Source: Alitta virens (lineage: Eukaryota > Annelida > Polychaeta > Phyllodocida > Nereididae). Taken from it: 64,000 nucleotides of DNA. Below are positions 47,362 through 59,129 of this stretch, one piece after another. Within the stretch, counting starts at the first letter, position 1; each line of letters opens with the position of its first letter. The notes under the pieces are model-generated. The model was given only the letters and a program-made list of their open reading frames with translations. It was not told the origin of the DNA and ran no database searches. The stretch is from NCBI GenBank assembly GCA_932294295.1, contig OW028576.1:23009227-23073226 (forward strand). Direction: 5' to 3'. The position numbers were made by a program, and so were the translations under genes.

Positions 47362-49440
47362 TTCTTCTGAAGAAGTAAAGGCTTATTACTCAGAAACTAA
47401 TAAAGACAGGGCTTTATCACTTCAAGAGTGCACAGACAGTCAGAGCGCGCTTTGAACAGCACAAATTTCATGACCAAATTTCGTGACACTTCTGCGTAAT
47501 TCACAAAAGAAAAAACAAATTTAAGAGCACGGTTTCAGGAAACTGGGCAGAGATAATTCCATGGGAATTTTTCTCAAGATACCTTAGACAAATACGCAGT
47601 GCAGAAAGGAGTTTGAGCCAAATGGTGAGCCTGCTGACTGAACTATGAATTCTTGAAAAAAAGTAGTTCGAAATTTTCATGAAATTTTTTTTGAAAACCA
47701 TAGAAGGAATAATCATATTGACTTGCCATTTCATATTTGTATAGTACTACCCTAGTACAACTACCACACAAAAAATGAGCCCATTTGGTAAAGTGGTCTA
47801 GGTGGTACAGGGGTCCAAAGTTGCGATTTTTGACTGCTTATATCTCGGCTCCATATTGAGATACTGGGATGTCAAAGACATATTTAGAATCCTTGAAATG
47901 TTGTCTTTTCAGGAATATATCGCAACATGCTCTAGGTCGTTCCGTTTGGAAAAGCGTCAGACATTGAAAATTTTTTGTCACTTTTTGAAATTCAAAAAAT
48001 GAAAAAATACCAAAATCACTAGAAGAACTGCTTGGATTCTCACCATTTTTTTTACAGATATGTCCTCTAGGGAGTACTATGTAAATGTAAAAGGGCAAGG
48101 GCCTTCATAAAAAAACTTAGGCCCTAGAATTTTTTTTCAGTCCAAATTTCAATAATTTTTAACTCCAGTTCTATTCAATCAAATTTCATGCAACTGGTGT
48201 CATTATGTAGAGAAAAATTAGGCCTTTACATAGGATACAATGTCTATTCACCAACCTTAACCAGTTTCGAACCTGGAGCCAAAATTCTCTTTCCCATGTT
48301 ATCCAATGGGGAGACCTACCTACCTACCTCCCTGAAACCGCTGAGTCAGCAATTTTTACAATCAATGTTAGCAAATTTATGTTTCTCGCCCCAAAAAAGC
48401 AGGAAGAAAGTCTTCAATTTCATTCATATTTTGCACATAGATGTCCTCTGGGGAGTACTACATGACTGTAAAAGGGCAATTACCTTCATCAAAAAGCTTA
48501 TGCCCTAGAATTTTTTTATCACTCATAAAGCCTAAATTGCTTACTCAGACCAAAATGTTGATAGATTGAACCAAAGAAATTCACAGGAGTATATATACAT
48601 GTGCTTCACAAATGTGAATTATTTCAGAATTCTAGGTCACAGGGTCAAGGTCACAGAGTGTCCTATATATGCAATTTTCAGGCGTTTTGAACCTGGGTCC
48701 TATACAAGGTACAGAAACCAAAAAAATATGTTCTTAAACCTTATTTCATTATCTTTCTATTCCTGTATAGCTTGAGAGGTTAGGGCAATTATTTTTGAGG
48801 TTTTCAGGTACTTTATTAATTGCTCTATTGGAAATTGAATAAAAAATCTTTAAAAAGCCAAAACCCACAACTCTTCATTGTATCAGTCCCAAAAAATTTA
48901 CAAGTGTGTATATACATATGACTGAAAAAAAAAAGAAAAATTTCAGAAATCTTGATCAAAGGGTCAAGGTTACAGTGTTTCCTACATATGTAGTTTTCAT
49001 GCATTTTGAACTCAGGCCCAATGCAGAGTACAGAAAAACCCAATAGATATTTTTTGAAAGTCAGTGCTGGTGTGTGTTCATCTTATGAATAGTTTAAGAC
49101 AATAAGGCAAAGATTTCTGAATTTATGAAAACAATTTGTAGTGAGGACACCTATTTCCTACCCCCATGATACTCAGGAAGTTGGCACCCCTAGTAAGGCC
49201 CAATTGCACTCTGAACAGCACAAATTTCATGACCTTATTTTATGACACTTCTGTGCATTTCAGGGTATACAAAAAAAACTTTTCTTCACGGTTCCAAGAA
49301 ACTGGCCAGAGATAATGGCATGAAACTTTTTTTCAACAGACCTTGGAGACTTCTCCAGTGCAGAAATTAATGGTACTGGACAAGAAAGATAAAAGGAAAG
49401 GAAAGTTTATCGTAATTGTCAGGGACAATTGCAAGTCTAG
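47362..49440 (+). repeat. Array unit 15, beta-A, 2079 bp
   Basis: Adjacent near copy of unit 14. Differences are single bases, for example ATATATCGCAACATG against ATATATAGCAACATG. Confidence 0.88.
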
Positions 49441-49452
49441 TTATTATTATTA

Positions 49453-52326
49453 TTCTTCTGAAGAAGTAAAGGCTTATTACTCAGAAACTAATAAAGGCAG
49501 GGCTTTGGCACTTCAAGGTCACATAGACAGCCAGAGCGCGCTTTGAAAGGCATAAATTTCATGACCAAATTTCGTGACGCTTCTGCGTAATTCACAAAAT
49601 AAAAAATAAATTTAAGGGCACGGTTTCAAGAAACTAGGCAGAGATAATAGCATGAGATTTTCTTTCAAGATACCTTAGACAAATACGCAGTGCAGAAAGG
49701 AGTTTGAGCCAAATTGTGAGCCTGCTGACTGAGCCATGAATTTTTGAAAAAAAGTTATTCTAAATTTTCATGAAATTTTTTTTGAAAACCATAGAAGGAA
49801 TAATGATATTGACTTGCAATTTCACACTTTTATAGTCCTACCCTAGCACAACTTTCATGCAAAAAATGAGCCCATTTGGTAAAGTGGTCTAGGTGGTACA
49901 GGGGTCCAAAGTTGCATTTTTTGACTGCTTATATCTCGGCTCCAAATTGAGATACAGGAATCTCAAAGACATATTTAGAATCCTTGAAATGTTCTCTTTT
50001 CAGGATTGTATAGTAATATGCTCTAGGTAGTTCCGTTTGGAAAAGCGTCGGACATTGAAAATTTTTTGTCACTTTTTGATTTTCTCAAAATGGAAAAGTC
50101 TAAAAAACACTAGAAGAACTGCTTGGATTCTCACCATTTTTTTTACAGATATGTCCTCTAAGGAGTAATATGTAAATTTCAAAGGGCAAGGGCTTTGCTT
50201 AAAAACCCTAGGCCCTGGAATTTTTTTCATTCCAAATTTCAATAATTTTTAACTCCATTTCTATTCAACCAAATTTCATGCAACTGGTGTCATTATGTAG
50301 AGAAAAATTAGGCCTTTACATAGGATACAATGTCTATTCACCAACCTTAACCAGTTTCGAACCTGGGGCCAAAATTCTCTTTCCCATGTTATCCAATGGG
50401 GAGACCTACCTACCTACCTCCCTGAAACCGCTGAGTCAGCAATTTTTACAATCAATGTTAGCAAATTTATGTTTCTCGCCCCAAAAAAGCAGGAAGAAAG
50501 TCTTCAATTTCATTCATATTTTGCACATAGATGTCCTCTGGGGAGTACTACATGACTGTAAAAGGGCAATTACCTTCATCAAAAAGCTTATGCCCTAGAA
50601 TTTTTTTATCACTCATAAAGCCTAAATTGCTTACTCAGACCAAAATGTTGATAGATTGAACCAAAGAAATTCACAGGAGTATATTTTTGCACATAGATGT
50701 CCTCTGGGTAGTACTACATGACTGTAAAATGGTAACACCAAAACAATATGTTCTTAAACCTTATTTCATTATCTTTCAATTCCTGTACAGCTTGAGAAGC
50801 CAGGGCAATTATGTTGAGGGTTTTCAGGGACTTAACCACTTGCTATTGTTAGAAATTTAAATGAAAATTCTTTAAAATGCCATTCCTCCAAAACGTCTCA
50901 TTGGATTGGTCCACAAAAATTCATAGAAGTTTATATAAATATGGTAGACAAGTGTGAATTATTTAAGAATTTTTAGTCAAATGGTGAAGCTTGCAGAGTG
51001 TCATATATGCAATTTGGATGCATTTCAAACTCGGGACCTATGCAGAGTACAGAAATCTGAAAGAAATGTTTTTGAAGGCTTGTTTTTAACTCCATTTCTA
51101 TTCAACCAAATTTCATGCAACTGGTGTCATTATGTAGAGAAAAATTAGGCCTTTACATAGGATACAATGTCTATTCACCAACCTTTACCAGTTTCGAACT
51201 TGGAGCCAAAATTCTCTTTCCCATGTTATCCAATGGGGAGACCTACCAACCCTGAAGCGCTGAGTCAGCAATTTTTACAATGAATGTTAGGAAGTTTATG
51301 TGCATCGCCCCAAAAAAGCAGGAAGAAAGTCTTCAATTTCATTTATATTTTGCACATATATGTCCTCTGGGTAGTACTACATTACTGTAAAAGGGCAATT
51401 ACTTTCATCAAACAGCTTAGGTCCTAGAATTTTTTTATCACTGAATTGCTGACCTACCTACCTCCCAGAACCCTGGACCGCTGAGTCAGCAATTTTTACA
51501 ATGAATGTAAGCAGGTTTACGTGTTTTGCCCCAAAAACAATAGGAAAGACTTTTTCAATTTTCTTCATACTTTTCACGCATATGTCCTCTAGGGAGTACT
51601 ATGTAAATGTAGAAGGGCAAGGGCCTTGATTAAACACCTTAGGCCCTGGAATTTTTTTTCAGTCCAAATTTCAATAATTTTTAACTCCAGTTCTATTCAA
51701 CCAAATTTCATCCAACTGGTGTCATTATGCAGAGAAAAATTAGGAGATTACATTGGATACCTTGTCTATTCACCAACCTTAATTAGTTTTGAACCTTGAG
51801 GCAAAATTCTCTTTCCCATGTTATCCAATGGGGAGACCTACCTACCTACCTCCCTGGACGGCTGAGTCAGCAATTTTTACAATGAATGTTAGTAAATTTA
51901 TGTTTCTCGCCCCAAAAAAGCAGGAAGAAAGTCTTCAATTTCATTCATATTTTGCACATATATGTCTTCTGGGTAGTACTACATTACTGTGAATTTATGA
52001 GAACAATTTGGAGTGAGGACACCCTATTTCGCACCCCCATGATATTGAACAAGTGAGGACACCTAGTGGGCACCCCATGGTATGGCCCAATCGCACTCTG
52101 AACGGCACAAATTTCATGACCTTATTTCATGACACCTCTGCGCATTTCAGGGAATAAAAAAAAGCTTTTCTTCACAGTTCCAGGAAACTGGCCAGAGACA
52201 ATGGCATGAACTTTTTTTTCAAGAGACCTTGGAGACTTCTCCAGTGCAGAAATTAATGGTACTGGACAAGAAAGATAAAAGGAAAGGAAAGTTTATCGTA
52301 ATTGTCAGGGACAATTGCAAGTCTAG
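49453..52326 (+). repeat. Array unit 16, alpha-A mosaic, 2874 bp
   Basis: At least three breakpoints: near 50682 (AGGAGTATATTTTTGCACAT), near 51080 (GGCTTGTTTTTAACTCC) and near 51990 (ACATTACTGTGAATTTATG, entering the A tail in mid-course). The stretch 50745-51080 is a divergent variant of the GGTCACAG/CAGAGTACAG segment not seen elsewhere in the window. Confidence 0.85.
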
Positions 52327-52634
52327 TTATTAGGCTTCACCTATTACCATAGGTGAAGCATATTGTTTTTGTCAAAGTTATTATACTTCTTCCCGGAAAA
52401 ATCTTTGAGCTAAATTTGCAAAAAATTCATGAATGGAGCCTAGGGTGACCCCATGACCTTGACTGACTTTGAGTGACCTTGACCTTTTTTTCAAGGGTAT
52501 ACAGCCATTTAAACTTTAAATTTCAAAAACTAGAAATTGGCATATCTCAGCAACCAATGAAGCTACAGCCATATGCTCTTGGATCTCATGTCATATACAA
52601 CTTCTGAAGCCATATGACCTACATTTTTAAAAGT

Positions 52635-52652
52635 AGGTCAAGGTCAAGGTCA
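52635..52652 (+). promoter_or_regulatory. Three abutting AGGTCA half-sites
   Basis: AGGTCA occurs three times without spacing, creating TCAAGGTCA, the extended half-site bound by ERR/SF-1-type nuclear receptors. More GGTCA or TGACC words lie on both strands at 52456-52490, 52946-52980 and 53284-53320. Binding is not implied by sequence alone. Confidence 0.35.
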
Positions 52653-53409
52653 ACTGATTCAGTACTATGGTGGTATTATGTCTGCGCGCGGTTCCAGAGT
52701 ATCCAAAAGACGCCAAATAGCAATGATGGTACCAAAAGTTGCCCAATAGTCTTGTGGTGTGCGGAAAGGAGTCTTATAACAATCCCATCACTGAAATATG
52801 AGATACATAATTTTTAATATTTTAAATATTGCAAAAATTTGCCACCAATAGGATTTCTCCATGAAATACTGGTTTTAGGTCATAATATGCTATAGCAAAC
52901 TACCCCAAACATATATCCATTCTGTAAGAATCAAGCTTTAGATTTGACCTTGGAGGTCATTTTCAAGGTCAAATTGACCATTGAAATGGAAAACACAGTA
53001 TCTTTTTAAAAAATCACAAAAATACTCTAGAACTGACCTTTTAGCCTGGATATTTTCTCTTTACAAGGTATTGATCTGCACTTCATGGATATATAATCGA
53101 TATTACCACAGCATGATCTGTTAATTTTTGAGAAAATGGTAAATGAAGAAAACCGATTCACAGATACAAAAACAACTAAATATCAAATTTCAAGGGGAAA
53201 TATTCACTCTAGCCAAAAGCCAAGCATTGGTGACCCCCCACAATTCAAATATGAGCTTTCAGAATCTGTTGTCAATTTTGACTTATGACCTAAATGTCAA
53301 GGTCAAATATAAGGTCAAACATTCTACAATAACTGATATTTTGAATTACGAATTTTTTTAAGATAGTAAGAATGTTTGGATTTGGCTGATCTTTGGATAT
53401 GATGTTGCC

Positions 53410-53676
53410 CTAATACCCTACCAACAATCTGAAATGAAATATATGTGTATAACATGTTTCTTGTACTGATTCATACTGTTTAAATGACAAGAAATTGAAT
53501 AATTTTGTCGGCGATTTCAACAATTTATTACTCGGCGATGCCGCAACGTAGAAAGGCGGTTCTGGTGGTCGAACAACGGGCTGCTTCTCCTCTTTAAAAC
53601 GGTACAAAGATTGTGTTGGTACGACTTGCGGCTGCCGAGTAACGGCCGATTTACTTCGGGAGGTTTGCTCGTCCGT
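53410..53676 (-). pseudogene. GC-rich open frame in the inserted element, possible captured exon
   Basis: On the minus strand 88 codons are open from the stop at 53679-53677 down to 53410. The upstream half reads TSRSKSAVTRQPQVVPTQSL and then YRFKEEKQPVVRPPEPPFYV, proline- and charge-rich like a disordered segment of a real protein, and lies in GC-rich DNA unlike the rest of the element. Helitrons are known to pick up host exons. No start, splice site or domain is evident, and another minus frame (53900-53517) is also open, so coding origin is only suggested. Confidence 0.3.
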
Positions 53677-54025
53677 TCAGGGTTAATGAGCACATGGCCT
53701 TGTTGGTAAACAGATTGGAGTCTTATGATGTTAAGGCAAGGAGAAAATAGTGAGGAAGGGTTTCGGGGGGCTGGCAGCAGGGTGGGCGGTTGTGAAAAAA
53801 TGGTAGATAATTTGTGGCGGGGTTGCCCGGTGGCGAGAGGCTGGCTGTCAATCTGTGATTTGTTTTGGTGGGATGCTGCGGGACTGCTGTGGCCTTGCAA
53901 ATGGTAGCTGTGATGGGCTTGGAATTGGCTGGTGCCCTCAGACTAACCCTAAAATATCACGTTTTCACTGTCCTCACAGTAGGTGAAGGCTATTTAGAAA
54001 CTGTTCAGCAGTTTCAGTTTTCTAG

Positions 54026-54167
54026 TTATAAACTTTCCTTCCTTTTTTTTTTTTATTATTCTTTATTATAAACTTTCCAAAGGAAAGTTTATCTTATTAT
54101 TGTAAGTCTTATTTTTCTTTTTTTTTTTTTTTTTTTTTTTTATTATTATTCTTTATTATTATTATTA
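54026..54167 (+). repeat. Junction cassettes after the inserted element
   Basis: A broken copy (TTATAAACTTTCC then CTTCC and a T-run) is followed by one full palindrome with a CCAAAGG centre (54070-54090) instead of CCGAAGG, then GTAAGTCTTATTTTTC and a T-run. Confidence 0.8.
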
Positions 54168-56394
54168 TTCTTCTGAAGAAGTAAAGGCTTATTACTCAGA
54201 AACTAATAAAGGCAGGGCTTTGGCACTTCAAGGTCACATAGACAGCCAGAGCGCGCTTTGAAAGGCATAAATTTCATGACCAAATTTCGTGACGCTTCTG
54301 CGTAATTCACAAAATAAAAAAAAAATTTAAGGGCACGGTTTCAAGAAACTAGGCAGAGATAATGGCATGAGATTTTTTTTCAAGATACCTTAGACAAATA
54401 CGCAGTGCAGAAAGGAGTTTGAGCCAAATTGTGAGCCTGCTGATTGAGCCATGAATTTTTGAAAAAAAGTTATTCTAAATTTTCATGAAATTTTTTTTGA
54501 AAACCATAGAAGGAATAATGATATTGACTTGCAATTTCACACTTTTATAGTCCTACCCTAGCATAACTTTCATGCAAAAAATGAGCTCATTTGGTAAAGT
54601 GGTCTAGGTGGTACAGGGGTCCAAAGTTGCATTTTTTGACTGCTTATATCTCGGCTCCAAATTGAGATACAGGAATCTCAAAGACATATTTAGAATCCTT
54701 GAAATGTTCTCTTTTTAGGAATGTATAGTAATATGCTCTAGGTAGTTCCGTTTGGAAAAGCGTCAGACATTGAAAATTTTTTGTCACTTTTTGATTTTCT
54801 CAAAATTAAAAAGTCTTAAAAACACTAGAAGAACTGCTTGGATTATCACCATTTTTTTTACAGATATGTCCTCTAAGGAGTACTATGTAAATGTCAAAGG
54901 GCAAGGGCTTTGCTTAAAAACCCTAGGCCCTGGAATTTTTTTCATTCCAAATTTCAATAATTTTTAACTCCATTTCTATTCAACCAAATTTCATGCAACT
55001 GGTGTCATTATGTAGAGAAAAATTAGGCCTTTACATAGGATAAAATGTCTATTCACCAACCTTTACCAGTTTCGAACTTGGAGCCAAAATTCTCTTTCCC
55101 ATGTTATCCAATGGGGAGACCTACCAACCCTGAAGCGCTGAGTCAGCAATTTTTACAATGAATGTTAGGAAGTTTATGTGCATCGCCCCAAAAAAGCAGG
55201 AAGAAAGTCTTCAATTTCATTTATATTTTGCACATATATGTACTCTGTGTAGTACTACATTACTGTAAAAGGGCAATTACTTTCATCAAACAGCTTAGGT
55301 CCTAGAATTTTTTTATCACTGAATTGCTGACCTACCTACCTCCCAGAACCCTGGACCGCTGAGTCAGCAATTTTTACAATGAATGTTAGCAGTTTTACGT
55401 GTTTTGCCCCAAAAACAGTAGGAAAGACTTTTTCAATTTTCTTCATACTTTTCACACATATGTCCTCTAGGGAGTACTATGTAAATGTAGAAGGGCAAGG
55501 GCCTTGATTAAACACCTTAGGCCCTGGAATTTTTTTTCAGTCCAAATTTCAATAATTTTTAACTCCAGTTCTATTCAACCAAATTTCATCCAACTGGTGT
55601 CATTATGCAGAGAAAAATTAGGAGATTACATAGGACACCTTGTCTATTCACCAACCTTAATTAGTTTTGAAACTTGAAGCAAAATTCTCTTTCCCATGTT
55701 ATCCAATGGGGAGACCTACCTACCTACCTCCCTGGACGGCTGAGTCAGCAATTTTTACAATGAATGTTAGTAAATTTATGTTTCTCGCCCCAAAAAAGCA
55801 GGAAGAAAGTCTTCAATTTCATTCATATTTTGCACATATATGTCCTCTGGGTAGTACTACATTACCGTAATAGGGCAATTACCTTCATCAAACAGCTTAG
55901 GTCCTAAAAATTTTTTATCACTCTTAAAGCCTGAATTGCTTACTAAGACCAAAACTGTTGTTGATAGATTGAACCAAAAAAATTCACAGGAGTGTATATA
56001 CATGTGCTTTACAAATGTGAGTTATTTCAGAATTTTGGGTTACAGGGTCAAGGTCACAGCGTGTCCTATATATGCAATTTTCAGGCGTTTTGAACCTGGG
56101 TCCTATGAAGAGTACAGCTTTCTGAAAAACATTTTTTGAAAAGTCATCACCATTACAGTTGTCTGTTCATTTATGAATAGTCTCAGAGGATAAGACAGTG
56201 ATTTCTTAAGATTTAGTGCCTTAATAAATTGTTGTCATTGTGAAAAATCATAACGCTTCAGGAATGATCAGAGCACAAATACTACCGGCTTCTTTGTTAG
56301 GTTATTTGTAGTATTTATATGAGAAAGAAAAAGGTTATGAAAGTTAAAGGAAAGGAAAGTTTATCGTAATTGTCAGGGACAATTGCAAGTCTAG
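54168..56394 (+). repeat. Array unit 17, alpha-C, 2227 bp
   Basis: Standard alpha-C unit and the first of the 2481-bp higher-order series. Confidence 0.88.
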
Positions 56395-56648
56395 TTATAA
56401 ACTTTCCGAAGGAAAGTTTATCTTATTATTGTAAGTCTTATTTTTCTTTTTTTTTTTTATTATTCTTTATTATAAACTTTCCGAAGGAAAGTTTATCTTA
56501 TTATTGTACGTCTTATTTTTCGTTTTTTTTTTTTTTTTTTTTTTTATTATAAACTTTCCGAAGGAAAGTTTATCTTATTATTGTAAGTCTTATTTTTCTT
56601 TTTTTTTTTTTTTTTTTTTATTATTATTATTCTTTATTATTATTATTA
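56395..56648 (+). repeat. Junction cluster, three palindromes, 254 bp
   Basis: Palindromes at 56399-56419, 56474-56494 and 56551-56571. The middle cassette has GTACGTCTTATT and the others GTAAGTCTTATT. Confidence 0.88.
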
Positions 56649-58875
56649 TTCTTCTGAAGAAGTAAAGGCTTATTACTCAGAAACTAATAAAGGCAGGGCT
56701 TTGGCACTTCAAGGTCACATAGACAGCCAGAGCGCGCTTTGAAAGGCATAAATTTCATGACCAAATTTCGTGACGCTTCTGCGTAATTCACAAAATAAAA
56801 AATAAATTTAAGGGCACGGTTTCAAGAAACTGGGCAGAGATAATGGCATGAGATTTTTTTTCAAGATACCTTAGACAAATACGCAGTGCAGAAAGGAGTT
56901 TGAGCCAAATTGTTAGCCTGCTGACTGAGCCATGAATTTTTGAAAAAAAGTTATTCGAAATTTTCATGAAATTGTTTTTGAAAACCATAGAAGGAATAAT
57001 GATATTGACTTGCAATTTCACACTTTTATAGTCCTACCCTAGCACAACTTTCATGCAAAAAATGAGCCCATTTGGTGAAGTGGTCTAGGTGGTACAGGGG
57101 TCCAAAGTTGCATTTTTTGACTGCTTATATCTCAGCTCCAAATTGAGATACAGGAATCTCAAAGACATATTTAGAATCCTTGAAATGTTCTCTTTTCAGG
57201 AATGTATAGTAATATGCTCTAGGTAGTTCCGTTTGGAAAAGCGTCAGACATTGAACATTTTTTGTCACTTTTTGATTTTCTCAAAATGAAAAAGTCTAAA
57301 AAACAGTAGAAGAACTGCTTGGATTCTCACAATTGTTTTTACAGATATGTCCTCTAAGGAGTACTATGTAAATTTCAAAGGGCAAGGGCTTTGCTTAAAA
57401 ACCCTAGGCCCTGGAATTTTTTGCATTCCAAATTTCAATAATTTTTACCTCTATTTCTATTCAACCAAATTTCATGCAACTGGTGTCATTATGTAGAGAA
57501 AAATTAGGCCTTTACATAGGATACAATGTCTATTCACCAACCTTTACCAGTTTCGAACTTGGAGCCAAAATTCTCTTTCCCATGTTATCCAATGGGGAGA
57601 CCTAACAACCCTGAAGCGCTGAGTCAGCAATTTTTACAATGAATGTTAGGAAGTTTATGTGCATCGCCCCAAAAAAGCAGGAAGAAAGTCTTCAATTTCA
57701 TTTATATTTTGCACATATATGTCCTCTGGGTAGTACTACATTACTGTAAAAGGGCAATTACTTTCATCAAACAGCTTAGGCCCTAGAATTTTTTTATCAC
57801 TGAATTGCTGACCTACCTACCTCCCAGAACCCTGGACCGCTGAGTCAGCAATTTTTTCAATGAATGTAAGCAGGTTTACGTGTTTTGCCCCAAAAACAAT
57901 AGGAAAGACTTTTTCAATTTTCTTCATACTTTTCACGCATATGTCCTCTAGGGAGTACTATGTAAATGTAGAAGGGCAAGGGCCTTGATTAAACACCTTA
58001 GGCCCTGGAATTTTTTTTCAGTCCAAATTTCAATAATTTTTAACTCCAGTTCTATTCAACCAAATTTCATCCAACTGGTGTCATTATGCAGAGAAAAATT
58101 AGGAGATTACATAGGACACCTTGTCTATTCACCAACCTTAATTAGTTTTGAAACTTGAAGCAAAATTCTCTTTCCCATGTTATCCAATGGGGAGACCTAC
58201 CTACCTACCTCCCTGGACGGCTGAGTCAGCAATTTTTACAATGAATGTTAGTAAATTTATGTTTCTCGCCCCAAAAAAGCAGGAAGAAAGTCTTCAATTT
58301 CATTCATATTTTGCACATATATGTCCTCTGGGTAGTACTACATTACCGTAATAGGGCAATTACCTTCATCAAACAGCTTAGGTCCTAAAAATTTTTTATC
58401 ACTCTTAAAGCCTGAATTGCTTACTAAGACCAAAACTGTTGTTGATAGATTGAACCAAAAAAATTCACAGGAGTGTATATACATGTGCTTTACAAATGTG
58501 AGTTATTTCAGAATTTTGGGTTACAGGGTCAAGGTCACAGCGTGTCCTATATATGCAATTTTCAGGCGTTTTGAACCTGGGTCCTATGAAGAGTACAGCT
58601 TTCTGAAAAACATTTTTTGAAAAGTCATCACCATTACAGTTGTCTGTTCATTTATGAATAGTCTCAGAGGATAAGACAGTGATTTCTTAAGATTTAGTGC
58701 CTTAATAAATTGTTGTCATTGTGAAAAATCATTACGCTTCAGGAATGATCAGAGCACAAATACTACCGGCTTCTTTGTTAGGTTATTTGTAGTATTTATA
58801 TGAGAAAGAAAAAGGTTATGAAAGTTAAAGGAAAGGAAAGTTTATCGTAATTGTCAGGGACAATTGCAAGTCTAG
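56649..58875 (+). repeat. Array unit 18, alpha-C, 2227 bp
   Basis: Near identical to unit 19. Shared private changes include GAAATTGTTTTTGAAAACC and GGTGAAGTGGTCTAGG, absent from unit 17. Confidence 0.88.
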
Positions 58876-59129
58876 TTATAAACTTTCCGAAGGAAAGTTT
58901 ATCTTATTATTGTAAGTCTTATTTTTCTTTTTTTTTTTTATTATTCTTTATTATAAACTTTCCGAAGGAAAGTTTATCTTATTATTGTACGTCTTATTTT
59001 TCTTTTTTTTTTTTTTTTTCTTTTTTATTATAAACTTTCCGAAGGAAAGTTTATCTTATTATTGTAAGTCTTATTTTTCTTTTTTTTTTTTTTTTTTTTT
59101 ATTATTATTATTCTTTATTATTATTATTA
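58876..59129 (+). repeat. Junction cluster, three palindromes, 254 bp
   Basis: Palindromes at 58880-58900, 58955-58975 and 59032-59052. It differs from the previous cluster mainly by a C inside the second T-run. Confidence 0.88.

Larger units (their letters stand above)
16462..52326 (+). repeat. Large head-to-tail tandem array, first block (left fragment plus 16 units)
   Basis: One repeat family fills this block in a single orientation. A unit starts with TTCTTCTGAAGAAG and ends with the hairpin-CTAG end described below. Heads come in three types, named here alpha (GGCAGGGCTTTGG), beta (CAAGAGTGCACAGA and close variants) and gamma (GGCAGGACTTTAACCC). Tails come in three types: A (long, with TTGGAAATTGAATAAA), B (ATTGCAGAAATTCATGG) and C (AGTACAGCTTTCTG). 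Standard pairings have fixed lengths: alpha-B 2138, alpha-C 2227, beta-A 2079, gamma-B 1768 bp. Each body also holds two or three related modules of about 0.5-0.6 kb sharing CTGAGTCAGCAATTTTTACA and CTTTCCCATGTTATCCAATG. No conserved protein is encoded. Confidence 0.95.
52327..54025 (+). mobile_element. Unrelated Helitron/Helentron-like element inserted in the array junction, 1699 bp
   Basis: It starts directly after the CTAG of unit 16 (TTATTAGG...) and ends in its own CTAG at 54022-54025, followed by TTATAAACTTTCC. Its 5' end carries a 10-bp-arm palindrome GCTTCACCTA-TTACCA-TAGGTGAAGC (52334-52359). Near the 3' end TAGGTGAAGGC (53980-53990) is an inverse copy of GGCTTCACCTA (10 of 11). A hairpin AAACTG-TTCAG-CAGTTT (53998-54014) is followed by CAGTTTT and CTAG. 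The order is the same as in array units although the bodies differ. It encodes no replicase, so it would be non-autonomous. The body is rich in GGTCA words, and 53500-53950 is clearly more GC-rich. Confidence 0.6.
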
